58,009 bases of DNA from Bacteroidia bacterium (GTDB lineage: Bacteria > Bacteroidota > Bacteroidia > AKYH767-A > OLB10), in contig JAGOJO010000003.1 in NCBI GenBank assembly GCA_017995075.1, positions 25,220-83,228 of the forward strand, written 5' to 3'. Position 1 is the first letter of the stretch, and the number at the start of each line of letters is the position of its first letter. The translations under genes were made by a program, and so were the position numbers. The notes beneath the pieces were generated by a model. That model was given only the letters and a program-made list of their open reading frames with translations, had not been told where the DNA came from and did not search any database. This document shows positions 1 through 9,493 of this stretch, piece by piece.

Positions 1-1298
1 CGATGTTGCCGGAGAAACTGAGTAACCTGGTTTGTTCGCTGCGTCCGGGGGAGGATAAATTATGTTATTCTGCCGTTTTTGAAATTGATGCGGAGGCAAA
101 TGTTTTAAGTGAATGGTTTGGCCGGACTATCATTCATTCTAAACGTCGGTTTACTTATGAGGAGGCGCAGGCAGTGATTGAAACGGGCGAGGGTGATATG
201 AAAGAATTGATTCTTCCAATGCACCAGCTGGCATTGAAACTGCGTAGTAAACGATTTGCCAACGGTGCTATTACTTTTGATCGTGTGGAGGTGAAGTTCC
301 GTCTTGATGAGGCCGCTCATCCGGTGGATGTTTACCTGAAAGAAAATAAGGATAGTAATAAACTTATTGAGGAGTTTATGTTGCTGGCGAATCGTCGCGT
401 GGCGGAGTTCGTTGGTAAGAAGATGGCAGAGAAAGAGGGAAAAGAATTTCCGTTTGTATACCGTATCCACGATACACCCGTGACCGATAAACTGGAAAAC
501 TTCGCATTGTTTGCTGCGCGTTTTGGTTATAAAATGAATACGCGTTCGGAAAAAGATATTGCCCATTCGCTGAATAAACTGATGAAGGATATCAAGGGTA
601 AACGAGAGGAAAATGTATTGGAGCAATTGGCGATTCGTACTATGTCGAAGGCGATTTATACGACCGATAATATTGGACACTATGGATTGGCATTTGATTA
701 TTATACCCACTTCACTTCACCTATCCGTCGTTATCCGGATGTGATTGTTCATCGTTTGCTCGATCATTATCTGAAAGGCGGTAAGCCGGTGGATGCGGAG
801 GAAGTGGAAGATGCATGTAAGCATAGCACGGATATGGAGATTAAAGCTTCTGAAGCGGAACGTGCGTCGGTGAAGTTTAAACAGGTGCAATATATGCTCG
901 ACCGGAAAGATGAAACTTTTACCGGAATGATTTCAGGAGTGACAGAGTGGGGAATCTATGTGGAGATCGCAGAGAGTAAATGCGAAGGACTGATTCGTAT
1001 CCGCGATCTGAGTGATGATTTTTATGAGTTAAATGAGGAACTCTATTGCCTGGTTGGACATCGTTCAAAGAAAATGTATAGCCTGGGCGATACCCTGCAG
1101 GTGCGATTGAAATCAGCCGATCTGATGAAGAAGCAGATCGACTTTATTCTGGCGGAAGATTTTGGAAAGTCGTTTGGCCGAAAAGAGTTCTCTCGCCCAT
1201 CTCCTTCTTCCGGCTTTGGTTCAAAGTCAGGCAAGTCGAAGAATGGTGGTAAACATACCCGTAAACAATCCGGCGGAGGAAAAAAGAAGCGTCGCTGA
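1..1298 (+). CDS. rnr: Ribonuclease R, 3' part (truncated by window edge)
   Basis: C-terminal about 431 residues of an RNase II/R family 3'-5' exoribonuclease, which degrades structured RNA processively in the cytoplasm. Visible parts are the second half of the RNB catalytic domain, including the family signature HFTSPIRRYPDVIVHRLL (near residues 235-255), an S1 RNA-binding domain (about 303-385) and a long basic Ser/Gly/Lys tail (about 390-431) typical of RNase R rather than RNase II. Full-length family members are roughly 700-800 residues, so about 300 N-terminal residues, including the cold-shock-like domains and catalytic aspartates, lie outside the window; the ATG at base 3 is internal. 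The gene ends 2 bp before the convergent stop of the next gene, with no terminator between. Identity is confident. Confidence 0.93.
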   Translation, partial: MLPEKLSNLVCSLRPGEDKLCYSAVFEIDAEANVLSEWFGRTIIHSKRRFTYEEAQAVIETGEGDMKELILPMHQLALKLRSKRFANGAITFDRVEVKFRLDEAAHPVDVYLKENKDSNKLIEEFMLLANRRVAEFVGKKMAEKEGKEFPFVYRIHDTPVTDKLENFALFAARFGYKMNTRSEKDIAHSLNKLMKDIKGKREENVLEQLAIRTMSKAIYTTDNIGHYGLAFDYYTHFTSPIRRYPDVIVHRLLDHYLKGGKPVDAEEVEDACKHSTDMEIKASEAERASVKFKQVQYMLDRKDETFTGMISGVTEWGIYVEIAESKCEGLIRIRDLSDDFYELNEELYCLVGHRSKKMYSLGDTLQVRLKSADLMKKQIDFILAEDFGKSFGRKEFSRPSPSSGFGSKSGKSKNGGKHTRKQSGGGKKKRR

Positions 1299-1300
1299 TT

Positions 1301-4300
1301 TTATTCCTTGATGATCTTGGTGCTGTAAGCTTCTCCGTCTTCAATTACCTGCAGCAAATATACGCCCGAGGTGAAAGAAGGTCCTGCTAACGGTAATGTA
1401 TATACGACACCTTCGCTGATGGCCTGTTGACTGTAGAGCAGTTTTCCTTTCAGGTTATAGATCTTTAATTCGAAGCGGTGATTTCCGGGTTGATCAAAGA
1501 GAAGGTGCAGCTGATCGTGGACAGGAGTAGGGAATACCGATAAAGAGGACGAGTTGGAATCTCCCCGTTTAATGGCGATGGTTTTTGACATCGTTTCGGT
1601 TCCGTTAAAGTCCATTTGTCGTAATCGATAATAGCTGATGATTTGTTGTAAGGGATTTCGATCGATGAACTGATAAGCGTTGTATATTGTACTGTTTCCT
1701 TTTCCTTTTACAAAGCCTAACTCTTCAAATTCTTTCGCATCATCTGACCGTTGTACATAGAACCCTTCATTCGAAAGTTCGGAGAGCGTGGTCCAATCGA
1801 GTAGATTGTAATTGTCGATCGCCTTTCCTTTGAAAGAGCCCATGGTGACCGGCAAGGGAACATTGGAAGGTCCGAAGATTTCAAAGTCGTCGATGGCTAC
1901 TCCGGCAGCGTTGACAGTGAAGTCGGCTTTAAAGACAAAACGGAAAGCTACATTTGGATTGCCGGCGAGGAAACTGATATCACGTGAAGCCAGTGTATAG
2001 GCACTTTGTGTAGCGTTGAAGAATGGTTCTCCGGCAGGGAATGCTGTTCCTCCTGCTCCATTGGCGAAATCATACCAGTTAACACCGGTTGTCCCCAATA
2101 TAAACCAACTATCTCCTTTGTTGAGGGAATATTCTACACGAAAACCATCATATCCGATTTCGAAGAGATTTTTCCGGTAGAATTGTAAAGTATAAGTACC
2201 GGCTGCCGATAAATTATAGTTCGGAGTATATAACATACAGTTGCCATTGTCTGTGTAGTTACCGGTAAGCAAGGTAACCCATGCGGCACTTCCGCTGCGT
2301 ACACCGTTTTTACCGGCGACAGCGCTGTTTCCTCTCTGCCATTTGGTGGCGTTGTTTTGTGTGGAGGCAAAATCATTGAAGTTCGTTTCAAAGTTGCCGC
2401 CTGCTACAATGTTATATGGTGTTCCGCGGTTAGGCAGTACCGTTATATAGGATGTTTTTGTGGCTGTTAAGGCTCCTCCTCCACCATTGATGCTCAGAAT
2501 GACAGTATAAACACCGGGCGTGTTGTAAGTATGAGATGGATTTTTAACAGTGGAGGTAAATCCATCACCGAAGTTCCAGGCCCAGCTCGTTGATTTTACA
2601 GAACCATCGGTGAAGTTTACCGGTTTACCGGTGTATACAATCGTGTTATCAGCAACAAAATCTGCTCGCGCCGGAGAGAATATATCTGTAGAGAATAATC
2701 CTCGACCATGTGTAGCAGCAATAACCATGTAATCAGAACTTCTGATTTGTAACATATCGGTACGCACGTTGGCGAGTCCGCTGTTGGAAGGTCCCCATAC
2801 CGTGGAGGCACCATTGAGTTCATCTGTGCTCCATACACCTACTTCCGTTGCGATCAATGCTTCGGAGCTGTCGGTTGGATTAAACAAAGCCCCTCTCACC
2901 GGCATATCAGGAAGATTTCCTTCAACGTTCGTCCAGGTAGTTCCACCGTTTCTGGTCTCCCAGACACTGGTTACACCATAGTTGCTGTACGTAACAAGGA
3001 GATGGTTTTCGTCGTCGTTTTCTACTTCTATACAAGATACTGTTGCAGAGGCCGGCATTCCTGCTCCGTTGTTGATATGGGTGCCTGTGGGTGTAGCTGC
3101 ATTTGCATTGTCTACTCTCACCACTCTTCCGTTGTTCAAGCCAAAGTAAACACGATTGACTGTTACCGGGGCATCACGCACTGCAGTTACACGTCCGGCG
3201 TTGAATGCGGCGATAGTAATATTGTTCCAGGTTGTACCGGTGTGTGCATTGAGCAAACGCGTGTACATGCCTGCAGAGTAAGATGCATAGAAATTATTTC
3301 CTGCATCGTCGAAATCGCTGGGGTTGATAAATGAACCAGTATTGGATGCTCTTATGGATGTGAATGTATTTCCACCATCAGCGCTTCGGTAAATATTATT
3401 GTAAACATACGAGGAGAATTGATAGTTGGGATCACTCTGATCAATATGACAGAATGCACCATCTCCTCCGGTAACTTCTACAGTTGCGTTAATTCCGGGT
3501 ACACTGTATTGCTGTGTTCCGTTGTCCTGTGCTCCGGCCATGAATTGATTGGATCCCAATCCGGGGTTGATAGCGCAGGCATAATATTGTGTGACGTTAT
3601 AGTTGGTCGATTTGAAGGAGATGACTGTTCCTCCATCTGCTGAGCTGTAAACACCACCATCATTGCCGAAGTATACAGCGGAAGATGATCCGGGAGCATA
3701 TACAATGGAATGGTGGTCGGCATGTACTTCCTGATAACCGAAACCTCCGTACCAATGGGAGACTTGCGTCCAGCTTGTTCCTCCGTTGCTGGTGCGGAAA
3801 AGATCTACTCCTCCGACCATGGCTGTATTGGCATTGTTCGGATCAACAGCAACAATTAAATCATACCATGCTTGTCCGCGGGTGAAATCTGCTCCTACTC
3901 CTGGATCTGCATCGGCCGGTAAAGTACAGGTTGACCATGATGTTCCGGTGTTGGTAGTTTTATAGATTCCTCCGATGGCTCCGGCTGCGTTTTGTGTTAG
4001 CGCATAAATTACCGCGGCATTGGAAGGAGCAGTAGCAATCTCTACTCGATCAAAACCGGTGGTTGGAAATCCGTTGGCACCTGTGTTTAATTTTGTGAAG
4101 GAGGCCGCATTGCCGGTGGTTGATCGGTAAACACCATCTGCACCTGTACTGAATCGTCCGGTGGAAACCACAATGGCATTGTCGGCGGCGATGTCAACAT
4201 CAGACATGAAATCAACCGTGCTTCCATTTCCTGCGCCGAGTACTTCTGTCCAGGTGGTTCCTCCGTTTTGTGAACGCCAGAGTCCGGTAGAAGTAGCGGC

Positions 4301-4972
4301 ATATACATCACCATTCACGGGATGTACTACCATTCGGTTTACGAAGGAGAAATTTGCGTTGTTGTTTGTGGATGCCAGTTGTGTGAATGTTGCTCCACCA
4401 TCAATACTTTTCCAGATACCATCTCCGGTAATTGCATCTGCATTGAAATATCCTTCTCCGCTGCCGAAATAAATAACCTGAGGGTTAGACACAGACTGGC
4501 AGATCGTAGTAATGGCTATGTTATCAAAAAAATCGTTGACGGGTGTCCAGTTGGGAGATGCTGCAGTTATATCTGTTGTTTTCCAGATTCCACCTCCTAC
4601 TCCTCCGGCAAATACTGTTTTACGTGTAGCATCATTCAAGTCGACAATGATGGCTCTTGTTCTTCCTCCTACATTCGATGGGCCGCGCTCTGTCCAGGTC
4701 ATGGAAAGTGCCCCGGCGATTTTACCTGTCTGTCCCTGTAAACGCAACTGGTCAGCATATGCATAAGCTGCCTGTAAACGCTCCCGGTGAATCTTCATCG
4801 TGGCTGGATCACGGGTCATGTCAAACTCCTGCTGTATAGCCAGATCCATCCGATCCCGCTTAGGAATCTTTACAATTTTTATGGACGAGTCAAAGTACCT
4901 GGCCATTCCCATCACAATTGTTATAGCTGTAGTGAGAACGATTACCGGTAGATTGAGGAATGACTTTTTCAT
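1301..4972 (-). CDS. T9SS-sorted BNR/sortilin-type propeller protein with PKD domain
   Basis: 1223-residue secreted protein. It has an N-terminal hydrophobic signal/anchor (about residues 7-24), then from about 110 to 740 many sortilin/BNR-like repeats (GIWKSIDGGATF, GLWRSQNGGTTW, YRSADGGNTF, WETRNGGTTW) expected to form beta-propellers. A PKD domain (WNFGDG, HTYNTPGVYTV) lies at about 765-850, a jelly-roll/MAM-like region at about 855-1035 and an Fn3-like module (YYRLRQMDFNG) at about 1040-1130. A T9SS type A C-terminal sorting domain covers about 1145-1223 (PTPVHDQL ... SGVYLLQV, ending KIIKE). The substrate is unknown; BNR-propeller T9SS proteins are generally surface-bound adhesins or glycan-binding proteins. 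It is convergent with rnr and divergent from the gene at 5154. No TAnnTTTG box was found upstream on its strand. Architecture is clear, function is not. Confidence 0.9.
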   Translation of the reverse strand: MKKSFLNLPVIVLTTAITIVMGMARYFDSSIKIVKIPKRDRMDLAIQQEFDMTRDPATMKIHRERLQAAYAYADQLRLQGQTGKIAGALSMTWTERGPSNVGGRTRAIIVDLNDATRKTVFAGGVGGGIWKTTDITAASPNWTPVNDFFDNIAITTICQSVSNPQVIYFGSGEGYFNADAITGDGIWKSIDGGATFTQLASTNNNANFSFVNRMVVHPVNGDVYAATSTGLWRSQNGGTTWTEVLGAGNGSTVDFMSDVDIAADNAIVVSTGRFSTGADGVYRSTTGNAASFTKLNTGANGFPTTGFDRVEIATAPSNAAVIYALTQNAAGAIGGIYKTTNTGTSWSTCTLPADADPGVGADFTRGQAWYDLIVAVDPNNANTAMVGGVDLFRTSNGGTSWTQVSHWYGGFGYQEVHADHHSIVYAPGSSSAVYFGNDGGVYSSADGGTVISFKSTNYNVTQYYACAINPGLGSNQFMAGAQDNGTQQYSVPGINATVEVTGGDGAFCHIDQSDPNYQFSSYVYNNIYRSADGGNTFTSIRASNTGSFINPSDFDDAGNNFYASYSAGMYTRLLNAHTGTTWNNITIAAFNAGRVTAVRDAPVTVNRVYFGLNNGRVVRVDNANAATPTGTHINNGAGMPASATVSCIEVENDDENHLLVTYSNYGVTSVWETRNGGTTWTNVEGNLPDMPVRGALFNPTDSSEALIATEVGVWSTDELNGASTVWGPSNSGLANVRTDMLQIRSSDYMVIAATHGRGLFSTDIFSPARADFVADNTIVYTGKPVNFTDGSVKSTSWAWNFGDGFTSTVKNPSHTYNTPGVYTVILSINGGGGALTATKTSYITVLPNRGTPYNIVAGGNFETNFNDFASTQNNATKWQRGNSAVAGKNGVRSGSAAWVTLLTGNYTDNGNCMLYTPNYNLSAAGTYTLQFYRKNLFEIGYDGFRVEYSLNKGDSWFILGTTGVNWYDFANGAGGTAFPAGEPFFNATQSAYTLASRDISFLAGNPNVAFRFVFKADFTVNAAGVAIDDFEIFGPSNVPLPVTMGSFKGKAIDNYNLLDWTTLSELSNEGFYVQRSDDAKEFEELGFVKGKGNSTIYNAYQFIDRNPLQQIISYYRLRQMDFNGTETMSKTIAIKRGDSNSSSLSVFPTPVHDQLHLLFDQPGNHRFELKIYNLKGKLLYSQQAISEGVVYTLPLAGPSFTSGVYLLQVIEDGEAYSTKIIKE

Positions 4973-5127
4973 AGTTTACATCAAGAGCGTATTATACGCC
5001 GGATGGAATTGCAAGTTACAACAAACAAAAGCGACAAGCGGGTCTGTATTATCCTGATTTTATATGTAACTCCATTAAGAAAATACAGAAAATTGACAAT
5101 CATCAGGTATATTTCATTTAGAAAAGG

Positions 5128-5135
5128 TAAATTTG
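5128..5135 (+). promoter_or_regulatory. Probable -7 promoter box (TAAATTTG)
   Basis: Exact match to the Bacteroidota -7 consensus TAnnTTTG, 18 bp upstream of the ATG at 5154. No good -33 TTTG is present at the expected 19-20 bp spacing. The implied transcription start lies only about 12 nt before the ATG, which rules against the in-frame TTG at 5133. Confidence 0.4.
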
Positions 5136-5153
5136 ATCATCAATATCAAGCAA

Positions 5154-6020
5154 ATGAAAAAGGGCATTCTGTTTTTAATACTGTTACTGATGTGTTCATA
5201 CCTCCACGCACAGGACACCTTAATGACGCGCGCCGGAGAAACACGAACCGTCAAAATACTGGAAATTGGTCTCGAAGAAATTAAATACCGTATCTGGGGA
5301 CTTGACGATTCGCCGGTGATTGTGATTGATAAAATAGATGTAAAACAAATTGTTTTTTCAAATGGAGAGAAGATGACGATAGTGCAGGATGCAATGGCGG
5401 TGAGTACTATGCAGCAACAAGCGGAGGGGAAGAATCAGGTAATTAAAATTGAGTTTTTTGGACCGCTAACAGATGATTTGGCCATAGGATATGAACGAAT
5501 GATCAAACCGGGTGTGAATCTTGAAGGAAAAATAGGATTAATCGGTCTAGGGTTAAACCCCGATTTCGAAAAAGCAGGCGGTGGATTTTTAAAATTTGGT
5601 GCGAAAATTTGGTCTGGTAAAGATTACTATATCAGAGGAATGAAAATGTCACACCCTCTACGCGGAGCATATGTAAAGCCTGAGATTATTTTCAGTCAGT
5701 TTTATAAGTACCGTGAGTATTCATATTATAATTCAAGCTATATCTATACAACAGAAAGCGACAAAGTAAACTATACAAATTTTGCTTTGAATATTTGCTT
5801 TGGTAAACAGATATTGCTGAGTGATATAATGACACTCGATTGGTATGTGGGATTCGGTTATGGAATACAGTTGAGTGATGCAGAAGACGTTGATAATTCC
5901 AGTTACCTGTATGATATCAACTGGGATTGGACGCCATATGCTTACAGTCACACGTATCTGGGACAGAGTTTCCCTATGACCCTCAGCGGAGGATTGACAA
6001 TTGGTGTATTGTTTAAATAA
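5154..6020 (+). CDS. Predicted outer-membrane beta-barrel protein, exported
   Basis: 288-residue protein with a standard signal peptide (MKKGILFLILLLMCSYLHAQ, cleavage after AQ). Residues about 20-75 are a short beta-rich domain (TRAGETRTVKILEIGLEEIKY) of the kind that often begins Bacteroidota outer-membrane proteins. The rest alternates short amphipathic strands rich in Gly, Tyr and Phe and ends in Phe-Lys after a strand, suggesting a small outer-membrane beta-barrel. A TTG 21 bp upstream is in frame, but the ATG at 5154 is preferred because it gives a clean signal peptide and the -7 box overlaps the TTG. No specific family could be named. It stands alone between two divergent/convergent T9SS cargo genes. 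Confidence 0.8.
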   Translation: MKKGILFLILLLMCSYLHAQDTLMTRAGETRTVKILEIGLEEIKYRIWGLDDSPVIVIDKIDVKQIVFSNGEKMTIVQDAMAVSTMQQQAEGKNQVIKIEFFGPLTDDLAIGYERMIKPGVNLEGKIGLIGLGLNPDFEKAGGGFLKFGAKIWSGKDYYIRGMKMSHPLRGAYVKPEIIFSQFYKYREYSYYNSSYIYTTESDKVNYTNFALNICFGKQILLSDIMTLDWYVGFGYGIQLSDAEDVDNSSYLYDINWDWTPYAYSHTYLGQSFPMTLSGGLTIGVLFK

Positions 6021-6052
6021 AAAACGGGAGTCGCGTTAGCAACCCCCGTTGT
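6020..6052 (-). terminator. Rho-independent terminator of the 6069-8702 gene
   Basis: Stem AACGGG/CCCGTT (6023-6028 with 6045-6050) around a 16-nt loop. On the minus strand it is followed by a T-run (CCCGTTTTTTATTT), so it terminates the minus-strand gene; the same hairpin follows the stop codon of the plus-strand gene directly. Confidence 0.65.
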
Positions 6053-6068
6053 ATAATACAGGAAGTGT

Positions 6069-8702
6069 TTACTGTTTTACGATTCTTGTCTTAACTACCT
6101 TTTCACCTTCGCCGATCATTACCACATAAGTACCCGGACTCAACTTATCTGCGAGTGGTAAATAAATAGTATTTGCACCGGTTGTTACATCCAGTGTGCC
6201 ACTGAACACTTGTTTACCTACCTGATCATAAATGCGCAGGGTTTGGGTTCCTTCGGCGGCCGATTCAAAGTTCAGACTCAATCCTGAGGAGAACGGATTC
6301 GGTGACGCAGAAAGATTAGTAAGGGTAGACGCTGTAGTTGATGTTTTAGTACCGAAACGAATAGATTTCGGACCGAAGAATTCTTTTTGTCCATTAATAT
6401 CAACCTGACGTAAGCGGTAATAGTTCATGCCCGTTGCAGGAGATGGATCAATTACCTCGTATTTACGAACTGTTGAGCTGTTACCAGCTGCATCAACTTT
6501 CTTCAGGTCTTTATATGTACTGCCATCCAATGAACGCTCCACAGTGAAATAATCACTGTTGTGTTCGCTAGAGGTAGCCCACGAAATTTTTACAGTTCCA
6601 TTGTTTTCTTTTACGTCGAATGTAGAAAGTTGAACCGGCAAAGGATTAGAACCATCAGATGTAATACCGAATTGGCCAAGAGAGGTGATTCCACCACGGT
6701 TTACGATTGGTGAAGCAGGACTTCCTGAAGCAGCTATATGTGTACCTGTAGTTTCCCAGGAGCTGATAGCATTATCGCGGCGGAAGAGATGAAGCTTGGT
6801 ATAGTCACTGATTCCGGTGAAACCTTCTGCAATAACGTTTGCAGTAAAGTCGCCTCCACTGAATCCGTTTCCGGCGGTGAGTGTCCACCAACCTGAACCG
6901 ATAGTGCTGCATTCATCACCTGCATCATTCAATGGTAAACCAACATTCCCCGGATATCCGGTAGTAAATGCAGCAGCAATTGTACCACCTGTTGGAGCAG
7001 AGGTAAAGCTGGTGTTGAATCCGTTGTAGTCTGTTGCAGTTCCCAGCGGGAATAAAATATTGGATGCAGTTGAAGAAGCCATCCAACGTGTAAAGTTTCC
7101 GATAATATGTCCTGAGGTACGTGTAAGTGTACCGGTTGATGATGTGCTTGTTCCTAATGTTAATGTATTACCGCCTGTTGTTACATTGCCTGTAGAAAGA
7201 ATAAGCTCAGTAGAAGCAGTAACAGAGTTGCTGAGTGAAACACCGGCAGAATTATTAATAGTTAGATTTCGTACTGTAGCCGGCAAGCCATTACCTGATG
7301 TTTGTGATGAGGCACCGTTGTATTCATAATCTGCACCGGTATTAAAAGTGCGTGTACCGGTTACCCGGATATTTCCTGTTGCACCGCTTGATGTGATACC
7401 TGCAGTAGAAGTAATTCCAAGTTTACCACCATTGGTAACTGTAAAGGATCCTCCGCCATTCACCGTAGTTGTAGCAGCAGCCATTTGCAGATAGGCATTA
7501 TTGTTTACATTGTAGTTCACTGCATTGGAAACAGCACCACCGGAGGTGAACGTCTGCATACTTGTTCCATTGAAGTTAATTGTACTTGTTCCGCTTCCGG
7601 ATTCTGTCAAGGTACCGCCGCTATGTGTAAAGTTCCCTTTGATATTTAATGTAGCATTGCCATTTGATTCATTCATATCCACTGTTCCACCGGTGAAGGA
7701 AAAATTACCGGTAACATTCATCGTAACATTTCCTGATCCGCTCACCAGAATAAGACTTCCGGTGCCGCTTTTGGTAAAATTGCCGGTAACAGAAATTGTG
7801 GCTGTACCGAAACTATTGTTTGCCTGAAGTATACCTCCGGAGATATTCATATCACCGCTTACATTCATTGTTCCATTTCCGAGCGATTGTGAGGCACGGA
7901 ATTCGCCTCCGGTTTGTGAATAGTTACCACCAACCGTTAATGTACGGGATGTAAAATTGTCTGTCAGATATAAGCGATTTGCTCCTGTGCTGGTCACAAT
8001 AAAATCACCCTGTATATTCAATGTATTATTGATGCCAAGGGATGTGGACAAAGAAGTACAATTCCAGTTCAGATTACCAAAGTTCTGTGTTATACCGCCC
8101 GGAATGGTAGTGGTAACGCCAGCGATCTGACATGTGGAAGCTGCGTCCCAGGTTGCAGTATGAATTGTACCACCATTGATAGCATGGATATATTCTCCGC
8201 CAGCATTATGCGCTACGGTTGCTGATGTGTTGAGCGTAAATGTTCCTGAGTTCGACAGAATACCGCTATTGGAAACATCTGTAGCCGTCCCATTTGCAAT
8301 AGTAAGCGTTCGTGTTGCACTTATATTTACGCGACCACCTGATTCGATGACCAGTTGATCAGCGGTAACACTCGCCGCTACTGTCACAGTATGACCATTG
8401 CGGATTGTAATAATGTTATTGGTAGATGTAGGTGTTGAAACTGCATTCACCCAGATTGTACCATTGAATCGCTCCCAGGTACCAGTGCTGCCCCAGTTTC
8501 CGGAGGCTTTCGAACGATATTCATCCGTCACTGCCGCTTTGGCCGGAGTCGTTTGCGTAGATTGATAGAATAATACAATCAACACAATCATCAGTGTTGA
8601 TACAGCCCCGCCAATGAGCAACATTCGTTGTTGCTGAGTCAGTTTGGTAGTCAGTCGCGAAGTATTGCGCTGACGATTTGGATTTCCGGTAGAGGAATTC
8701 AT
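6069..8702 (-). CDS. T9SS-sorted beta-rich surface protein (repeat/beta-helix type)
   Basis: 877-residue protein with an unusual N-terminus: about 26 polar, Gln/Arg/Thr-rich residues precede a hydrophobic segment (about 27-48, MLLIGGAVSTLMIVLIVLF), giving a signal/anchor with a long n-region. After it come a G8-like segment (GNWGSTGTWERFNG ... ITIRNGHTVTV) and a long Thr/Ser/Asn/Gly-rich stretch to about 560, with recurring SGTxTxNVxGNFxxSGG units spaced roughly 25-30 residues, suggestive of a parallel beta-helix. An Fn3-like module (YYRLRQVDINGQ) is at about 690-785. A T9SS sorting domain is at about 794-877 (SPNPFSSGL ... PGTYVVMI, ending RIVKQ). Function is unknown; a surface adhesin or matrix protein is likely. 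The start ATG has no strong competitor. Confidence 0.88.
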   Translation of the reverse strand: MNSSTGNPNRQRNTSRLTTKLTQQQRMLLIGGAVSTLMIVLIVLFYQSTQTTPAKAAVTDEYRSKASGNWGSTGTWERFNGTIWVNAVSTPTSTNNIITIRNGHTVTVAASVTADQLVIESGGRVNISATRTLTIANGTATDVSNSGILSNSGTFTLNTSATVAHNAGGEYIHAINGGTIHTATWDAASTCQIAGVTTTIPGGITQNFGNLNWNCTSLSTSLGINNTLNIQGDFIVTSTGANRLYLTDNFTSRTLTVGGNYSQTGGEFRASQSLGNGTMNVSGDMNISGGILQANNSFGTATISVTGNFTKSGTGSLILVSGSGNVTMNVTGNFSFTGGTVDMNESNGNATLNIKGNFTHSGGTLTESGSGTSTINFNGTSMQTFTSGGAVSNAVNYNVNNNAYLQMAAATTTVNGGGSFTVTNGGKLGITSTAGITSSGATGNIRVTGTRTFNTGADYEYNGASSQTSGNGLPATVRNLTINNSAGVSLSNSVTASTELILSTGNVTTGGNTLTLGTSTSSTGTLTRTSGHIIGNFTRWMASSTASNILFPLGTATDYNGFNTSFTSAPTGGTIAAAFTTGYPGNVGLPLNDAGDECSTIGSGWWTLTAGNGFSGGDFTANVIAEGFTGISDYTKLHLFRRDNAISSWETTGTHIAASGSPASPIVNRGGITSLGQFGITSDGSNPLPVQLSTFDVKENNGTVKISWATSSEHNSDYFTVERSLDGSTYKDLKKVDAAGNSSTVRKYEVIDPSPATGMNYYRLRQVDINGQKEFFGPKSIRFGTKTSTTASTLTNLSASPNPFSSGLSLNFESAAEGTQTLRIYDQVGKQVFSGTLDVTTGANTIYLPLADKLSPGTYVVMIGEGEKVVKTRIVKQ

Positions 8703-8794
8703 AGTTTATGGTGTCTTTCGAACTGATTTTTACGGGGAAAGTGCAAGAGATGTTACCCTTTCAGGCAAAAAGAGTTTAGACACACACATGAAGA

Positions 8795-8826
8795 TTTGCT
8801 TATATGAAGGATTCCCTTTACTTTTC
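8795..8826 (+). promoter_or_regulatory. Promoter of the DUF1761 gene
   Basis: TTTG at 8795-8798, then 20 bp, then TACTTTTC at 8819-8826: the Bacteroidota -33/-7 layout with one mismatch at the last base of the -7 box. The leader would be about 15 nt. A minus-strand TAGGTTTG (8840-8833) lies just beyond and could serve the 6069-8702 gene with a 125-nt leader. Confidence 0.45.
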
Positions 8827-8847
8827 GACCACCAAACCTAATAACCT

Positions 8848-9348
8848 ATGGAAATAAACTTCCCCATTATCCTGCTCGCCGCCCTCGTACCGATGGTGAT
8901 GGGCTTCATCTGGTATAACCCTAAAACATTGGGCAATGCCTGGATGAAAGCTGCCGGTGTGACCGAAGAATCGATGAAAGGCTCCAACATGGCCAAGATT
9001 TTCGGATTGTCCTTCCTCTTTGCGGTGCTGTTGTCCTTTTTTCTACAGATCCTTGTAATTCACCAGTTTAGCCTCTTCTCTTTGGTGGCAGATACAGTGA
9101 AAGAAGGTGATACGACATCTGCGGATGCTTTATGGTTTAAAAATGCCATGGATACCTATGGAACCAAGTTCCGGACCTTTAAACATGGTGCATTCCATGG
9201 ATTTATTGCCGGTATCTTCCTGGTATTGCCACTTATAGGTACAAATGCTCTTTATGAGCGTAAAAGCGCAGCCTATATCTGGATCAATACCGGATTCTGG
9301 ACAATTTGTTTCGCCATTATGGGTGGAATAATCTGCCAATGGGCTTAA
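8848..9348 (+). CDS. DUF1761 family integral membrane protein
   Basis: 166-residue protein with four hydrophobic segments (about 6-24, 52-74, 110-130, 143-162). It matches the DUF1761 pattern: N-terminal LAALVPMVMGFIWYNPKTLGNAWMKAAG, a short loop, then FKHGAFHGFIAGIFLVLPLIGTNALYERK and a final helix ending in a GGI segment. DUF1761 proteins are small inner-membrane proteins of unknown function. It is monocistronic, with its own promoter upstream and a strong terminator downstream. The call to family is confident; no function can be given. Confidence 0.85.
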   Translation: MEINFPIILLAALVPMVMGFIWYNPKTLGNAWMKAAGVTEESMKGSNMAKIFGLSFLFAVLLSFFLQILVIHQFSLFSLVADTVKEGDTTSADALWFKNAMDTYGTKFRTFKHGAFHGFIAGIFLVLPLIGTNALYERKSAAYIWINTGFWTICFAIMGGIICQWA

Positions 9349-9365
9349 AATCAAGATGAAGAATC

Positions 9366-9396
9366 AAAAGGGAGGGCTTCGGTTCTCCCTTTTTTA
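9366..9396 (+). terminator. Rho-independent terminator
   Basis: Nine-base-pair stem AAAAGGGAG/CTCCCTTTT (9366-9374 with 9385-9393) with loop GGCTTCGGTT, running into a T-rich tail. Ends the DUF1761 transcript. Confidence 0.85.
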
Positions 9397-9423
9397 TTTA
9401 AATTTAATCAGTAAATCCACAAT

Positions 9424-9457
9424 TTCCGGCCGGAAGTAAACCATCTCTAGCCGAGAT
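9424..9457 (+). promoter_or_regulatory. Two adjacent inverted repeats upstream of the PKD-sigma block
   Basis: A perfect 12-bp palindrome TTCCGGCCGGAA (9424-9435) is followed by ATCTC-TAGCC-GAGAT (9443-9457). They lie 37-70 bp upstream of the ATG at 9494. No TAnnTTTG box is present in this gap, so the transcript may use an alternative sigma factor; these sites are candidate operators. Confidence 0.35.
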
Positions 9458-9493
9458 ACGTGATACCTAATGAACACATACACCAATTAAGTT

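Noticed and set aside
4322-4741. 139-codon plus-strand frame
   Set aside because: Antisense to the conserved BNR repeats; no independent features.
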